Shown piece after piece: positions 8,038 to 16,951 of a stretch of 41,646 bases of DNA. Position numbers and translations under genes: made by a program. The DNA is taken from assembly GCA_016185015.1 (NCBI GenBank), contig JACPOI010000029.1:1-41646 (forward strand). The letters run 5' to 3'. How positions within the stretch are numbered: position 1 is the stretch's first letter; every line of letters starts with the position of its first letter. The DNA comes from Burkholderiales bacterium. Lineage in GTDB: Bacteria; Pseudomonadota; Gammaproteobacteria; Burkholderiales; Burkholderiaceae_C. Under the pieces are notes generated by a model that saw only the letters and a list, made by a program, of their open reading frames with translations, did not search any database and had not been told where the DNA came from.

Positions 8038-9882
8038 ATGGCCACCAAAGACGATCGCCCCGGACTGCTGTCCAAGATGGCGATGTTCGTTCGCAATCCG
8101 ACCAAGGACTGGTCGGAATTGGAACGTCCCCAGGTGGACCAGGACAGTGGCTACGACAAGCAGGTGCTCAAGCAGATGATTGAGCGCAAGCGCCAGAACG
8201 ATTTCATTCGGAAACGGGAATTTGACCAGTTGCGCAAGCTACGCAGCCGCGGCGTGTCGGCCGTGGCCGGGATGGGCCGGCCTTCGGTGTTCCAGTCCAG
8301 CATGGCAACCGATCCGGACGGCCGGGCCGTCACGCTGAAGAAGATCGACGAGATCGAAGCCCAGATGTCCAAGCAGTGGTGGAAGGGCAAGCAGGACGCC
8401 GCCTCGGCCCCAGGTGTCGGGCTTGCGGCAGCGCAGACCCCTCCCAGGGAGGACGCGGAGCCATCGGCGCCCGCCATGGCTGGTGGCGAACCCACCGTTC
8501 CCGCCCCCATTGGCCTGCGCAACCAGTTTGGCGCCGCTGAACCTTCCGAGTTGCCCAGTGGTGTCCCCACGTCCGACGGGGCAGACTTCCTGGCCACCGA
8601 AATGGGCGATGGCATGGAGCCGCCGCCAGTACCCGCCAAGGCCAAGGCACGGGCGGCCTCCCAAAGCAGTCCGATGATGGGAGTCCTGGTCCAGAGCTAC
8701 GATGGCGCCGAGGTGGGCTTTTCCACGTCCAAACTGTTTGCCATCGATGTCGAGGACATGGCTACCGACCCCGAACTGGAAGAAGCGGCGATCCGCTTTG
8801 CCAATGGTGACGATAGCGGTGCCGAGAGCGGTTTGCTGGAGGCCTTGCGTGCCGGTGCGGTGTCCCATGAGGTCGCCAGTTCCTGGGCGGCCGCCTTGCT
8901 GGATCTGTACCGCGCCACACGGGATCGGGCACGTTTTGACCAGGCGGTCACGGAGTTCGCCTACTGCTTTGAAACCATGGTTCCGCAGTGGTGCGCCATT
9001 GGCGATGAGCCGGAACCCCTGATCGCCACACCCGCTTCGGATGCCGGTTTCGGCCGTGGTGGGGATGCCCGTGACTACTCCGTCGGCGCCATCTGGCGCA
9101 GCCCGCCCGAACTCAATGCGCAGGCCATGGAAGAGCTGCGCGAGGCCATGGCCTCCAATCCGACACCGTGGCATCTGGACTGGTCGCGTCTGGTGCGCAT
9201 TGACGAAGATGCGATGCCGCTCATGGCGGGTCTGTTCAGCAGCCTGTGCAACGAGCCGGTGCCCTTGCGCTTCAGCGGAGCCGCCCGCCTGGTGGAAACC
9301 TTGCGCACCATGATGCCGTCCGGTGACCAGAGTGTGAGTCCCGACTGGTGGGCGATGCGGCTCAATGCCTTGCGCACGCTTCAGTTGCTGGATGATTTTG
9401 AGCTGGCGGCGCTGGATTACTGTGTTACCTACGAAGTCTCACCGCCGGCATGGCAGGAAGCACGCTGCCAGTACGAGAATGTCGAAGACCAGCAGCAGGA
9501 TGCTGCTGCGCAGACCAACCAGGTGCGCGTCGAAGCCGCCAGTGGCTGGGGCTCGGGCTTCAGCCAGATGGCGACGGCGCCCATCGGGCTGGATGGATCG
9601 ACGGCGATCACGCTGGAACTCAAGGGCGATGTGCTCGGTGATGCGACCCAGGCGCTGGAGGGGCTGGACGCGGCGAAGCACGCAGGCGAGGGCATCGTGG
9701 TGTCCTGTCGCGGGCTGGTTCGGGTCGATTTTTCTGCTGCGGGCAGCATACTGAACTGGGTTGCCCTGCGCCAGGCGGAGGGCTGCCATATCCAGTTTCG
9801 GGATGTGCACCGACTGGTGGCCGCTTTCTTCAACGTCATCGGCATCAATGAACACGCCCGGGTCGTTCCGCGTCCCATCTGA
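8038..9882 (+). CDS. Conserved protein with C-terminal STAS-like domain
   Basis: The protein has 614 residues from the ATG at 8038, 43 bp after dksA, and its function is unknown. Residues about 1-75 are charged and helical (NPTKDWSELERPQ, FIRKREFDQLRKL). Residues about 115-210 are a Pro/Ala-rich linker. About 215-320 contain a helical block (ELEEAAIRFANGDDSGAESGLLEAL) reminiscent of TPR or FimV C-terminal repeats. About 355-420 look like one degenerate STAS module (WHLDWSRLVRIDEDAMPL). About 518-605 look like a second one (AITLELKGDVLGDATQALEG, then VSCRGLVRVDFSAAGSILNW). STAS modules bind partner proteins or nucleotides in anti-sigma antagonists and MlaB-like proteins. The gene lies 38 bp before hslV. 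The domain calls are from pattern only and no enzymatic motif is visible. Confidence 0.7.
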   Translation: MATKDDRPGLLSKMAMFVRNPTKDWSELERPQVDQDSGYDKQVLKQMIERKRQNDFIRKREFDQLRKLRSRGVSAVAGMGRPSVFQSSMATDPDGRAVTLKKIDEIEAQMSKQWWKGKQDAASAPGVGLAAAQTPPREDAEPSAPAMAGGEPTVPAPIGLRNQFGAAEPSELPSGVPTSDGADFLATEMGDGMEPPPVPAKAKARAASQSSPMMGVLVQSYDGAEVGFSTSKLFAIDVEDMATDPELEEAAIRFANGDDSGAESGLLEALRAGAVSHEVASSWAAALLDLYRATRDRARFDQAVTEFAYCFETMVPQWCAIGDEPEPLIATPASDAGFGRGGDARDYSVGAIWRSPPELNAQAMEELREAMASNPTPWHLDWSRLVRIDEDAMPLMAGLFSSLCNEPVPLRFSGAARLVETLRTMMPSGDQSVSPDWWAMRLNALRTLQLLDDFELAALDYCVTYEVSPPAWQEARCQYENVEDQQQDAAAQTNQVRVEAASGWGSGFSQMATAPIGLDGSTAITLELKGDVLGDATQALEGLDAAKHAGEGIVVSCRGLVRVDFSAAGSILNWVALRQAEGCHIQFRDVHRLVAAFFNVIGINEHARVVPRPI

Positions 9883-9920
9883 GGCTTGTTTTGGGGCGTT
9901 CGCCCCCTATCTAGGAAACC

Positions 9921-10478
9921 ATGGAAGCATTTCACGGCACCACCATCATCAGTGTGCGGCGCAAGACGCCCCAAGGCGACTCGGTGGCCATAGGCGGCGA
10001 CGGACAGGTCACGCTGGGGAATATCGTCATCAAGGGCACGGCGCGCAAGGTACGCAAGCTCTACCACGGCAAGGTGCTGGCCGGTTTTGCCGGTGCCACG
10101 GCCGACGCCTTCACGCTGTTTGAGCGCTTTGAAGCCAAGTTGGAAAAGCACCAGGGTCATCTGGCACGCGCAGCCATCGAGCTGACCAAGGACTGGCGCA
10201 CCGATCGCGTGTTGCGCCGCCTGGAGGCCATGCTGGCCGTGGCCGACAAGGAATCGTCGTTGATCATCACCGGCAATGGCGATGTGCTGGAGCCGGAAAA
10301 CGGCATCGTGACCATTGGTTCGGGCGGCGCCTATGCGCAGGCCGCTGCCGTCGCGCTGCTGAACCACACGGAATTATCGGCCGCCGACATCGTCAAGCGT
10401 TCGCTGGAAATTGCCGGTGAGCTGTGCATCTACACCAACATGCAGCACACCATCGAAGTGCTTGGGGAGCCGGCATGA
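9921..10478 (+). CDS. hslV: ATP-dependent protease peptidase subunit HslV
   Basis: The protein has 185 residues, close to the family norm, with the ATG at 9921. The short propeptide MEAFHG is followed by the catalytic N-terminal threonine of TTIISVRR. The proteasome-beta-like core includes [32 protein letters not shown] and [19 protein letters not shown]. It forms a double hexamer that is capped and activated by HslU and degrades damaged or regulatory proteins in the cytoplasm. Its stop overlaps the hslU start (ATGA), so the two are translationally coupled. A GGGGC/GCCCC hairpin lies at 9894-9907 in the 38-bp gap before it. Confidence 0.96.
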   Translation: MEAFHGTTIISVRRKTPQGDSVAIGGDGQVTLGNIVIKGTARKVRKLYHGKVLAGFAGATADAFTLFERFEAKLEKHQGHLARAAIELTKDWRTDRVLRRLEAMLAVADKESSLIITGNGDVLEPENGIVTIGSGGAYAQAAAVALLNHTELSAADIVKRSLEIAGELCIYTNMQHTIEVLGEPA

Positions 10479-11800
10479 ATCCCCAAGAAATCGTTTCCGA
10501 ACTTGACAAGCACATCGTCGGCCAGGCGCAGGCCAAGCGGGCCGTCGCCATTGCCCTGCGCAACCGCTGGCGGCGCCAGCAGGTCGAAGGGGATCTGCGT
10601 CGCGAAATCACGCCCAAGAATATTTTGATGATTGGCCCCACGGGTGTCGGCAAGACCGAGATCGCCCGCCGTCTGGCGCGGCTGGCCGATGCACCCTTCA
10701 TCAAGGTCGAGGCCACCAAGTTCACCGAGGTCGGCTATGTCGGCAAGGATGTGGACTCCATCATCCGGGATCTGGCCGACATCGCCGTCAAGCAGACCCG
10801 TGAAGCGGAAAAACGCAAGGTCCGCGCACGTGCCGAGGACGCGGCGGAAGAGCGGATCCTGGACATTCTGATACCGCCGGCACGTGGCGAGTTCGGCGTG
10901 ACGTCTGCCAGCGACCAGCCCGAGAACACCGCCCGTCAGGTGTTTCGCAAGAAGCTGCGTGAAGGCCAGTTGGCCGAGCGCGAGATTGAACTGGATGTGG
11001 CGGTGGCTAGCCCCCAACTGGAAGTCATGGGGCCGCCGGGCATGGAAGAAATGACCGAGCAACTGCGCGGCATGTTCGGGCAGTTGGGGCAGACCAAACG
11101 CCAGACCCGCAAGCTCAAGATCAGCGAGGCCCACAAGCTGCTGGCCGATGAGGAAGCGGCCAAGCTCGTCAACGAGGACGACATCAAGTCCCAGGCGGTG
11201 CACATGCTGGAACAAAACGGCATTGTCTTCATTGACGAAATCGACAAGGTGACCTCGCGCAGCGAGGGCAGTGGTGCCGAGGTCTCCCGCCAGGGTGTGC
11301 AGCGCGATCTGCTGCCCTTGGTGGAGGGGACGACCGTGTCCACCAAGTACGGTGTCGTAAAGACCGACCACATCCTGTTCGTCGCCTCCGGTGCCTTCCA
11401 CCTGAGCAAGCCCAGCGACCTGATTCCCGAGTTGCAGGGGCGCTTCCCCATTCGCGTGGAATTGAAGTCGCTGTCGGTCAAGGACTTCGAGGCTATTCTG
11501 ATGCAGACCCATGCGTCGCTGGTCAAGCAATACCAGGCGCTGCTTGCCACCGAGCAGGTCACTTTGGAGTTCACGGCCGAAGGCATTACACGTCTGGCGC
11601 AGATTGCCTTTGATGTGAATGAGCGCACCGAAAACATTGGTGCCCGCCGCCTTGCCACCGTGATGGAGCGGCTGCTGGACGACGTCAGTTTTGATGCCCC
11701 GACGATGGCCGGGCAGACAGTGCGTATTGATGCACCCTATGTGGATGCCCGGTTGAGCGAACTCAGCCAAAACGAAGACCTCTCGCGTTACATCCTGTGA
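10475..11800 (+). CDS. hslU: HslU ATPase subunit of the HslUV protease
   Basis: The protein has 441 residues from the ATG at 10475, which overlaps the hslV stop. The open frame extends farther upstream only as an overlap into hslV. The AAA+ features are Walker [16 protein letters not shown], the pore motif GYVGKD, Walker [11 protein letters not shown], and the sensor/arginine region [12 protein letters not shown] near the C-terminus. The I domain (about 110-230) is a charged helical insertion ([20 protein letters not shown]). HslU unfolds substrates using ATP and feeds them to HslV. The C-terminal DLSRYIL tail inserts into HslV pockets in the family. No clear terminator follows before the mraZ promoter region. 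Confidence 0.97.
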   Translation: MNPQEIVSELDKHIVGQAQAKRAVAIALRNRWRRQQVEGDLRREITPKNILMIGPTGVGKTEIARRLARLADAPFIKVEATKFTEVGYVGKDVDSIIRDLADIAVKQTREAEKRKVRARAEDAAEERILDILIPPARGEFGVTSASDQPENTARQVFRKKLREGQLAEREIELDVAVASPQLEVMGPPGMEEMTEQLRGMFGQLGQTKRQTRKLKISEAHKLLADEEAAKLVNEDDIKSQAVHMLEQNGIVFIDEIDKVTSRSEGSGAEVSRQGVQRDLLPLVEGTTVSTKYGVVKTDHILFVASGAFHLSKPSDLIPELQGRFPIRVELKSLSVKDFEAILMQTHASLVKQYQALLATEQVTLEFTAEGITRLAQIAFDVNERTENIGARRLATVMERLLDDVSFDAPTMAGQTVRIDAPYVDARLSELSQNEDLSRYIL

Positions 11801-12037
11801 CACCGACTCTCAAGCGTTACTTTCATTGCCTGCGCTAAGTCCTTCATTTAGAACGATTTTTGCCACGTTTGCGGCTTCAAAAACGGCTCTAAGTCCTTGA
11901 TTTCATTGGAAAAAATTCTGGTAAGCCCCCTTGCAAGATGGACTTTTGCTGCTAAAGTGCAAAAAAGTGCAATTTAGTGGTGAAAAGTGCCTTAGGTAAG
12001 GTCTTTTTGCCCAGGCGTGCAAAAAAGGTGGTTTGCG
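11801..12037 (+). promoter_or_regulatory. Promoter region of the dcw cluster (Pmra)
   Basis: This 237-bp AT-rich gap separates hslU from mraZ. A candidate sigma-70 promoter is TTGCAA (11931-11936), a 16-bp spacer, then TAAAGT (11953-11958). The start point would fall near 11965, inside the MraZ box array. A 15-bp direct repeat CTAAGTCCTTSATTT occurs at 11835-11849 and 11890-11904, 55 bp apart, with unknown meaning. The AAGGTGG site at 12025-12031 sits six bases before the GTG start at 12038. Confidence 0.5.
11951..11990 (+). promoter_or_regulatory. MraZ operator: four 10-bp-spaced boxes
   Basis: Four consecutive 10-bp units carry the same core: gctAAAGTGC, aaaAAAGTGC, aatTTAGTGG and tgaAAAGTGC. 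MraZ is known to bind direct repeats of GTGG(A/T)G-type (E. coli) or AAAGTG(T/G)-type (Mycoplasma) boxes on a 10-bp period upstream of its own gene. Spacing, core and location all match. The boxes overlap the predicted start point, consistent with repression by MraZ. That they are bound here is inferred. Confidence 0.75.
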
Positions 12038-12466
12038 GTGTTTCAAGGGGCTTCGTCTCTCAGTCTGGATGCTAAAGGTCGGTTGTCTGTGCCGACCCGG
12101 CATCGTGACGTCTTGAGCGCCATCGCCGCTGGCCAATTGACGATTACCAAGCACCCGCACGGTTGCCTCATGGTGTTTCCGCGCCCCGAATGGGAAAAGT
12201 TCCGTGAACGCATTGCCGCCCTGCCGATGTCGGCCCAGTGGTGGAAGCGCATCTTCCTGGGCAATGCCATGGATGTGGAACTGGATGGCACCGGTCGCGT
12301 CCTGGTGTCCCCGGAATTGCGCGAAGCCGCAGGCATCAGCAAGGATGCGATCCTGCTAGGCATGGGCAATCACTTTGAGTTGTGGGACAAGGCAAGCTAC
12401 GACGCCCAGGAGGCCCAGGCCATGCAGGGGGAGATGCCGGATGTCTTCAAGGACTTTTCCTTTTAA
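12038..12466 (+). CDS. mraZ: Transcriptional regulator MraZ
   Basis: The protein has 142 residues from the GTG at 12038 ([20 protein letters not shown]), preceded by AAGGTGG at a good distance. A GTG at 12017 would add seven atypical residues. It has two AbrB-like SpoVT halves: [14 protein letters not shown] in the first, and [18 protein letters not shown] in the second. Both carry the DxxGRhxhP signature that contacts DNA in the ring-shaped oligomer. It represses the cluster it heads by binding the 10-bp-spaced boxes upstream. It is the first gene of the dcw operon, with rsmH 9 bp downstream. Confidence 0.95.
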   Translation: MFQGASSLSLDAKGRLSVPTRHRDVLSAIAAGQLTITKHPHGCLMVFPRPEWEKFRERIAALPMSAQWWKRIFLGNAMDVELDGTGRVLVSPELREAAGISKDAILLGMGNHFELWDKASYDAQEAQAMQGEMPDVFKDFSF

Positions 12467-12475
12467 GGCCCGGCG

Positions 12476-13411
12476 GTGGATACTCCATGGACCCACGCCA
12501 CCGTGTTGTTGAACGAGGCAGTGGATGCGTTGTTTGGCAATGACTCGGACCCCACCTCTGCCCTGGCGGACGGCACCTATGTGGACGCCACCTTCGGGCG
12601 TGGTGGACATTCCCGCCTGATTCTGTCCCGTCTGTCGCCTCTAGGGCGGTTGATCGCCTTTGACCGAGACCCGGACGCGGTGGCACAGGCCAACGCGATT
12701 GCGGACGAACGATTTTCCATTCGCCATGAAGCCTTTTCGCATCTGGCCGATCTGGCCGGCGGCAGCGTCGCCGGGGTCCTGATGGACCTGGGCGTGAGCT
12801 CGCCCCAGATCGACAACCCGATGCGGGGATTCAGCTTCCGTTTCGACGGGCCGCTGGACATGCGCATGGACACCACGCGTGGAGAGAGTGTGGCCCAGTG
12901 GCTGGAAACGGCCGAAACCAATCAGATCGCGGAGGTGATACGTGAATATGGTGAAGAACGGTTTGCTGGCCCCATTGCAAAGGCGATTGTTGCTCGCCGA
13001 CAGGAACGGGGCCCAATTTCAACCACCACCGAACTGGCCCAACTCGTGGCTGACACGGTCAAAACCCGCGAGCCGGGCCAGAACCCTGCAACGCGCACAT
13101 TTCAGGCTCTTCGGATTTTCATCAACGCCGAGCTTGAGGAGCTGCAACAAGCGCTAGAAGCCTGTCTGCATGTGCTGCAGCCGGGCGGTCGCCTGGCCGT
13201 CATCAGCTTCCATTCGCTGGAAGACCGCATCGTCAAGCAGTTCATTGCCGAGCACTCACGCGACACCTATGACCGCCGCGCACCGTTTGCGGCACCCAAG
13301 ATCATGAAGCTCAAGGCCCTGGGACGCATCAAGCCGACCGACGCCGAGGTTCGGGGTAACCCGCGTGCCCGCAGTGCCATCATGCGCGTGGCGCAGAGGA
13401 CTGCAGCATGA
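12476..13411 (+). CDS. rsmH: 16S rRNA m4C1402 methyltransferase RsmH
   Basis: The protein has 311 residues and a GTG start at 12476 ([20 protein letters not shown]), nine bases after mraZ. SAM-binding and catalytic motifs are visible: the [16 protein letters not shown] motif [41 protein letters not shown], and [14 protein letters not shown] near the C-terminus. It methylates N4 of C1402 in the 16S rRNA P site, together with RsmI. It overlaps ftsL by four bases (ATGA). Confidence 0.96.
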   Translation: MDTPWTHATVLLNEAVDALFGNDSDPTSALADGTYVDATFGRGGHSRLILSRLSPLGRLIAFDRDPDAVAQANAIADERFSIRHEAFSHLADLAGGSVAGVLMDLGVSSPQIDNPMRGFSFRFDGPLDMRMDTTRGESVAQWLETAETNQIAEVIREYGEERFAGPIAKAIVARRQERGPISTTTELAQLVADTVKTREPGQNPATRTFQALRIFINAELEELQQALEACLHVLQPGGRLAVISFHSLEDRIVKQFIAEHSRDTYDRRAPFAAPKIMKLKALGRIKPTDAEVRGNPRARSAIMRVAQRTAA

Positions 13412-13701
13412 TGCGCCTCAACCTGGTGTTGTTGCTGGCGGTGCTGGCCAGTGCCATGTACCTGGTCGGCGTGCAATACGACTCGCGCCGTCTGTTCACC
13501 GATCTGGACAAGGCCCGCACCGAGGCCCACCGCCTCGAACTGGAGAATGAACGGCTGCAGGTGGAAAAGCGTGCCCAGACCACGCCGGCCCGCGTGGAGC
13601 GCCTGGCCCGCGAGAAGCTGCAGATGCGCCAGGCCAAGCCCGGCATCACGACTTATGTCACCTATTCGGAAGCGGCAACATCCGAGGGGGTTGCACGATG
13701 A
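13408..13701 (+). CDS. ftsL: Cell division protein FtsL
   Basis: The protein has 97 residues and is a small bitopic membrane protein. One N-terminal transmembrane helix (about 3-20, [19 protein letters not shown]) is followed by a periplasmic heptad-rich coiled coil ([20 protein letters not shown]). FtsL assembles with FtsB and FtsQ and helps activate FtsWI septal peptidoglycan synthesis. Identification rests on size, topology and its fixed place between rsmH and ftsI; FtsL sequences are poorly conserved. Its start overlaps the rsmH stop and its stop overlaps the ftsI start, both by ATGA. Confidence 0.92.
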   Translation: MMRLNLVLLLAVLASAMYLVGVQYDSRRLFTDLDKARTEAHRLELENERLQVEKRAQTTPARVERLAREKLQMRQAKPGITTYVTYSEAATSEGVAR

Positions 13702-15443
13702 GCAGCCGCAGCATCCAGTACACCTCCAGCCCGCTGCTGGCCAGCCGCACGCCGGTATGGCGCAGCAAGCTGGTCGTGGGTGCGATTGCGCTGGCCTTTT
13801 GCGGACTGGCGGCGCGCGCCGCCTACATCCAGGTGGTGGCCAATGACTTTTTCCAGCACCAGGGTGAAGTCCGTTTTGCACGAACCCTGGACCTTCCCGC
13901 CAACCGTGGACGCATCTTGGACCGCAATGGCCTGATCCTGGCATCCAGCGTACCCAGTCCCAGTATCTGGGCCATTCCGGAAGATGTGGAGATTGACAAG
14001 ACCAAGCTGCAGCGGCTGGCCAAGCTGCTGGAAATGCCCGTGTCTGAACTCTCCAAGAAACTGGAAGACGAGGACAAGACCTTTGTCTGGATCAAGCGCC
14101 AGGTGGACGAGAACGTGGCGCGCGAGATTGCCGCGCTGAACATCAAGGGTCTGTATCAGCGCAAGGAGTACAAGCGCCAGTACCCGGAGGGCGAGTCTGC
14201 CGTGCACGTGGTGGGTTTCACCAACGTCGAGGACAAGGGCCAAGAGGGCGTGGAGCTCACGTTCAACAAGGAACTGGCCGGGCGCAACGGTTCCCGTCGC
14301 GTCATCAAGGACCGCCTGGGCCAGGTCGTCGAGGATGTGGGCAACCAGATTCCGCCCGTGGACGGCAAGGACCTGCAGCTCAGCATTGACAGCAAGGTCC
14401 AGTTCTTCGCCTACCAGAAGCTGCGTGAAGCCGTGCTCGAACACAAGGCCAAGGCCGGCAGCGTCGTGGTGCTGGACGCCATCACCGGAGAAGTGCTGGC
14501 GCTGGCCAACTACCCCAGCTACAGCCCGGACAAACGGCGCAACCTCACCGGTGAGCAGCTGCGCAACCGCGCGCTGACTGACACCTTCGAGCCCGGTTCG
14601 GTGATGAAGCCCTTCACCATCGGTCTGGGGCTGGAGACCGGCCGTGTGACGCCGCAGACCATCATCGACACCTCGCCGGGGCGCATCACGATCACCGGCT
14701 CCACGATCTCCGACTCCCACCCCAATGGCGTGTTGACGGTGGAGGGGGTGATCCAGAAGTCCAGCAACGTCGGCACCACCAAGATCGCCATGCAGATGCA
14801 GCCCCATGAAATGTGGGACCTGTTCACCCAGGCCGGGTTTGGCCAAAAGCCGCAGATCGCCTTCCCCGGTGCCGTGTCCGGGCGTCTGCGCCCCTACAAG
14901 ACCTGGCGGCCGATTGAGCAGGCCACGATGTCCTACGGCTATGGCCTGTCCGCCTCCTTGTTCCAGATGGCACGGTCCTACACCGTGTTTTCGCACGACG
15001 GCCAGATCATCCCGGCGACGTTGACCAAGAGCAGTGAGCCCGCCGTTGGCGTTCAGGTGCTCTCCGCACGCACGGCTGGGCAGGTTCGCAAGATGCTGCA
15101 ACTGGCCGCTGGCCCCGGTGGCACCGGCCAAAAGGCGCAAACCATCGGCTACTCGGTGGGCGGCAAGTCGGGCACGGCCTACAAGCTGATCGGCAAGAGT
15201 TACGGCAGTGACAAGAACCGCAAGTACCGCGGCTGGTTTGTCGGCATGGCGCCGATTGACAGTCCGCGCATCGTAGTGGCAGTCATGATTGACGAACCCA
15301 GCAACGGCAAATACTTTGGTGGTGATGTGGCGGCCCCCGTGTTCAGTGAGACGGTGCAGCAGACCCTGCGCATCATGGGCATCCAGCCCGATCTGGCGGT
15401 TCGGCCGCAGATCGTCGCGCAGGCCGCGGAGGAGAGCTTCTGA
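13698..15443 (+). CDS. ftsI: Peptidoglycan transpeptidase FtsI (PBP3)
   Basis: The protein has 581 residues and is a class B penicillin-binding protein. The cytoplasmic tail and one transmembrane helix (about 22-45) precede the pedestal domain, which has the RGRILDRNG motif. The transpeptidase domain carries the active-site S301-V-M-K (FEPGSVMKPF), S355-S-N (QKSSNVG) and K490-S-G-T (GGKSGTAYK). It crosslinks septal peptidoglycan with its polymerase partner FtsW, which is encoded in the same cluster. It overlaps ftsL by ATGA and shares one base with murE (TGATG). Confidence 0.97.
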   Translation: MSSRSIQYTSSPLLASRTPVWRSKLVVGAIALAFCGLAARAAYIQVVANDFFQHQGEVRFARTLDLPANRGRILDRNGLILASSVPSPSIWAIPEDVEIDKTKLQRLAKLLEMPVSELSKKLEDEDKTFVWIKRQVDENVAREIAALNIKGLYQRKEYKRQYPEGESAVHVVGFTNVEDKGQEGVELTFNKELAGRNGSRRVIKDRLGQVVEDVGNQIPPVDGKDLQLSIDSKVQFFAYQKLREAVLEHKAKAGSVVVLDAITGEVLALANYPSYSPDKRRNLTGEQLRNRALTDTFEPGSVMKPFTIGLGLETGRVTPQTIIDTSPGRITITGSTISDSHPNGVLTVEGVIQKSSNVGTTKIAMQMQPHEMWDLFTQAGFGQKPQIAFPGAVSGRLRPYKTWRPIEQATMSYGYGLSASLFQMARSYTVFSHDGQIIPATLTKSSEPAVGVQVLSARTAGQVRKMLQLAAGPGGTGQKAQTIGYSVGGKSGTAYKLIGKSYGSDKNRKYRGWFVGMAPIDSPRIVVAVMIDEPSNGKYFGGDVAAPVFSETVQQTLRIMGIQPDLAVRPQIVAQAAEESF

Positions 15444-16951
15444 TGCTGGAACTCCGCACACCCTCGGAAGCTGCGCAGTGGTTGCGCCAGCATGTCACCG
15501 GTACCTTGTGTCCGGACAGCCGCAAGTTGCGAGCCGGTGACGGTTTCATTGCCTGGCCGGGTGCCGCCGTCGATGCGCGCCAATTTGTGCAGGGTGCCCT
15601 GCAGCAAGGCGCGGCCGCCTGCATGGTGGAGCGTGAGGGCCTGGAGGCATTCGGTCTCGATGGCGAACGCATCGCCTGCTATCCCGGGCTCAAGAGCGAT
15701 ACCGGCGCCATCGCAGCGGAGTTCTTTGGTGCGCCCTCCGCTGCGCTCAAGGTGGTCGCGGTGACCGGAACCAACGGCAAGACCTCGTCAACTTGGTGGC
15801 TGGCGCAGGCCTTGTCGGCCCTGCCGGGTCACCAGCATCTGCCGTGCGGTGTGATTGGTACGCTGGGGGTCGGGCGCCCGGGTGCTTCCGTGTTGGCAAC
15901 CGGTCTGACGACACCGGACCCGGTGCTGTTGCAGCAGACCCTGCGCCAGTTCGCCGACAGTGGCTTGAAGGCCTGTGCCATGGAGGCATCGTCGATCGGT
16001 ATCGAAGAGCACCGCATGGACGGCACGCACATCCAGGTGGCTGTCTTCACCAATCTCACGCAGGACCACCTCGACTACCACGGCAGCATGGAGGCCTACT
16101 GGCAGTCCAAGCTGCGCCTGTTTGCCTGGCCGGGATTGGCCGCGGCCGTCATCAATGTGGACGATGCCTATGGTCTCGAGCTGGCGCAGACCCTGTCTGC
16201 CTCGGCGTTGGATGTGTGGACGGTGTCCTGCCAGCAACCCGATGCCCGCCTGCTGGCGCGTGCCATTGCCTACGATGCAATGGGCCTGCGTTTTGAGGTG
16301 GTGGAAGGCAGCGAAGTCTGTGTGCTGCAAACGCGCACGATTGGCACCTACAACGTCTCCAACCTGTTGGGCGTGCTCGGCGCACTGCGAGCCCTGGGAG
16401 TGCCATTGCAAGCAGCGGTTCAGGCCTGCGGCACGCTGGAGCCGGTGCCCGGTCGCATGGAGTGCCTGGGTGGCCCGAGTGAGCCGCTGGTGGTCGTGGA
16501 CTATGCCCATACCCCCGATGCATTGAGCCAGGCGCTGACGGCGCTGCGCCCCTTGGCCGAACAACGTGGCGGGCGTCTGTGGTGCATCTTCGGCTGCGGC
16601 GGTGACCGCGATGCTTCCAAGCGCCCCCTGATGGGCGCCATCGCCTCGCAGAAGGCGGATCAGGTCGTGGTGACCAGCGACAACCCGCGGCGCGAGAAAC
16701 CCGAAGCCATCATTGCCCACATCCTGCTGGGCCTGACCCAGAACAAGACCGTGGACGTGCAGGGCGACCGTGCCCTGGCTATTGCCGATGCGGTGGCACG
16801 GGCCGATGCCAACGATGTGGTGTTGGTGGCCGGCAAGGGCCATGAAGACTACCAGGACGTTGGCGGCGTGAAGCTCCCCTTTTCTGACCGCGAGCATGCG
16901 GGGCGGGCCCTGCGACACCGCGGGCCACCGCCCCAGGAGGAGCGCACATGA
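15443..16951 (+). CDS. murE: UDP-MurNAc-tripeptide synthetase MurE
   Basis: The protein has 502 residues. It adds meso-diaminopimelate to UDP-MurNAc-L-Ala-D-Glu using ATP in the cytoplasm. The ATP-binding loop is G109-T-N-G-K-T114 (VVAVTGTNGKTSSTWW). The Mur-ligase core shows FTNLTQDHLDYHGSME and VVDYAHTPDAL. The amino-acid specificity motif D413-N-P-R416 (VVTSDNPRREKPEAI) is the meso-DAP type rather than the lysine type, so the cell wall should be DAP-based. The start codon overlaps the ftsI stop, and the stop overlaps the murF start. Confidence 0.97.
   Translation: MLELRTPSEAAQWLRQHVTGTLCPDSRKLRAGDGFIAWPGAAVDARQFVQGALQQGAAACMVEREGLEAFGLDGERIACYPGLKSDTGAIAAEFFGAPSAALKVVAVTGTNGKTSSTWWLAQALSALPGHQHLPCGVIGTLGVGRPGASVLATGLTTPDPVLLQQTLRQFADSGLKACAMEASSIGIEEHRMDGTHIQVAVFTNLTQDHLDYHGSMEAYWQSKLRLFAWPGLAAAVINVDDAYGLELAQTLSASALDVWTVSCQQPDARLLARAIAYDAMGLRFEVVEGSEVCVLQTRTIGTYNVSNLLGVLGALRALGVPLQAAVQACGTLEPVPGRMECLGGPSEPLVVVDYAHTPDALSQALTALRPLAEQRGGRLWCIFGCGGDRDASKRPLMGAIASQKADQVVVTSDNPRREKPEAIIAHILLGLTQNKTVDVQGDRALAIADAVARADANDVVLVAGKGHEDYQDVGGVKLPFSDREHAGRALRHRGPPPQEERT

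Noticed and set aside
9894-9907. GGGGC/GCCCC hairpin between the STAS-like gene and hslV as a terminator
   Set aside because: The stem is only about five or six base pairs and no T-run follows. It may act in translation but is not a convincing terminator.
9885-9911. Possible sigma-32 promoter before hslV (CTTGTTT, then CCCCTATCT)
   Set aside because: The start point would fall at or after the ribosome-binding site, only a few bases before the ATG. The match to the -35 is also partial.
10430-11803. 457-codon frame opposite hslU
   Set aside because: It mirrors the HslU codons and shows no protein-like composition or motifs. HslU is unambiguous.
13140-13165. CAAGCGCTAGAAGCC in rsmH as another short element
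   Set aside because: The match is limited to about 12 bases, and the surrounding RsmH sequence is conserved family sequence.
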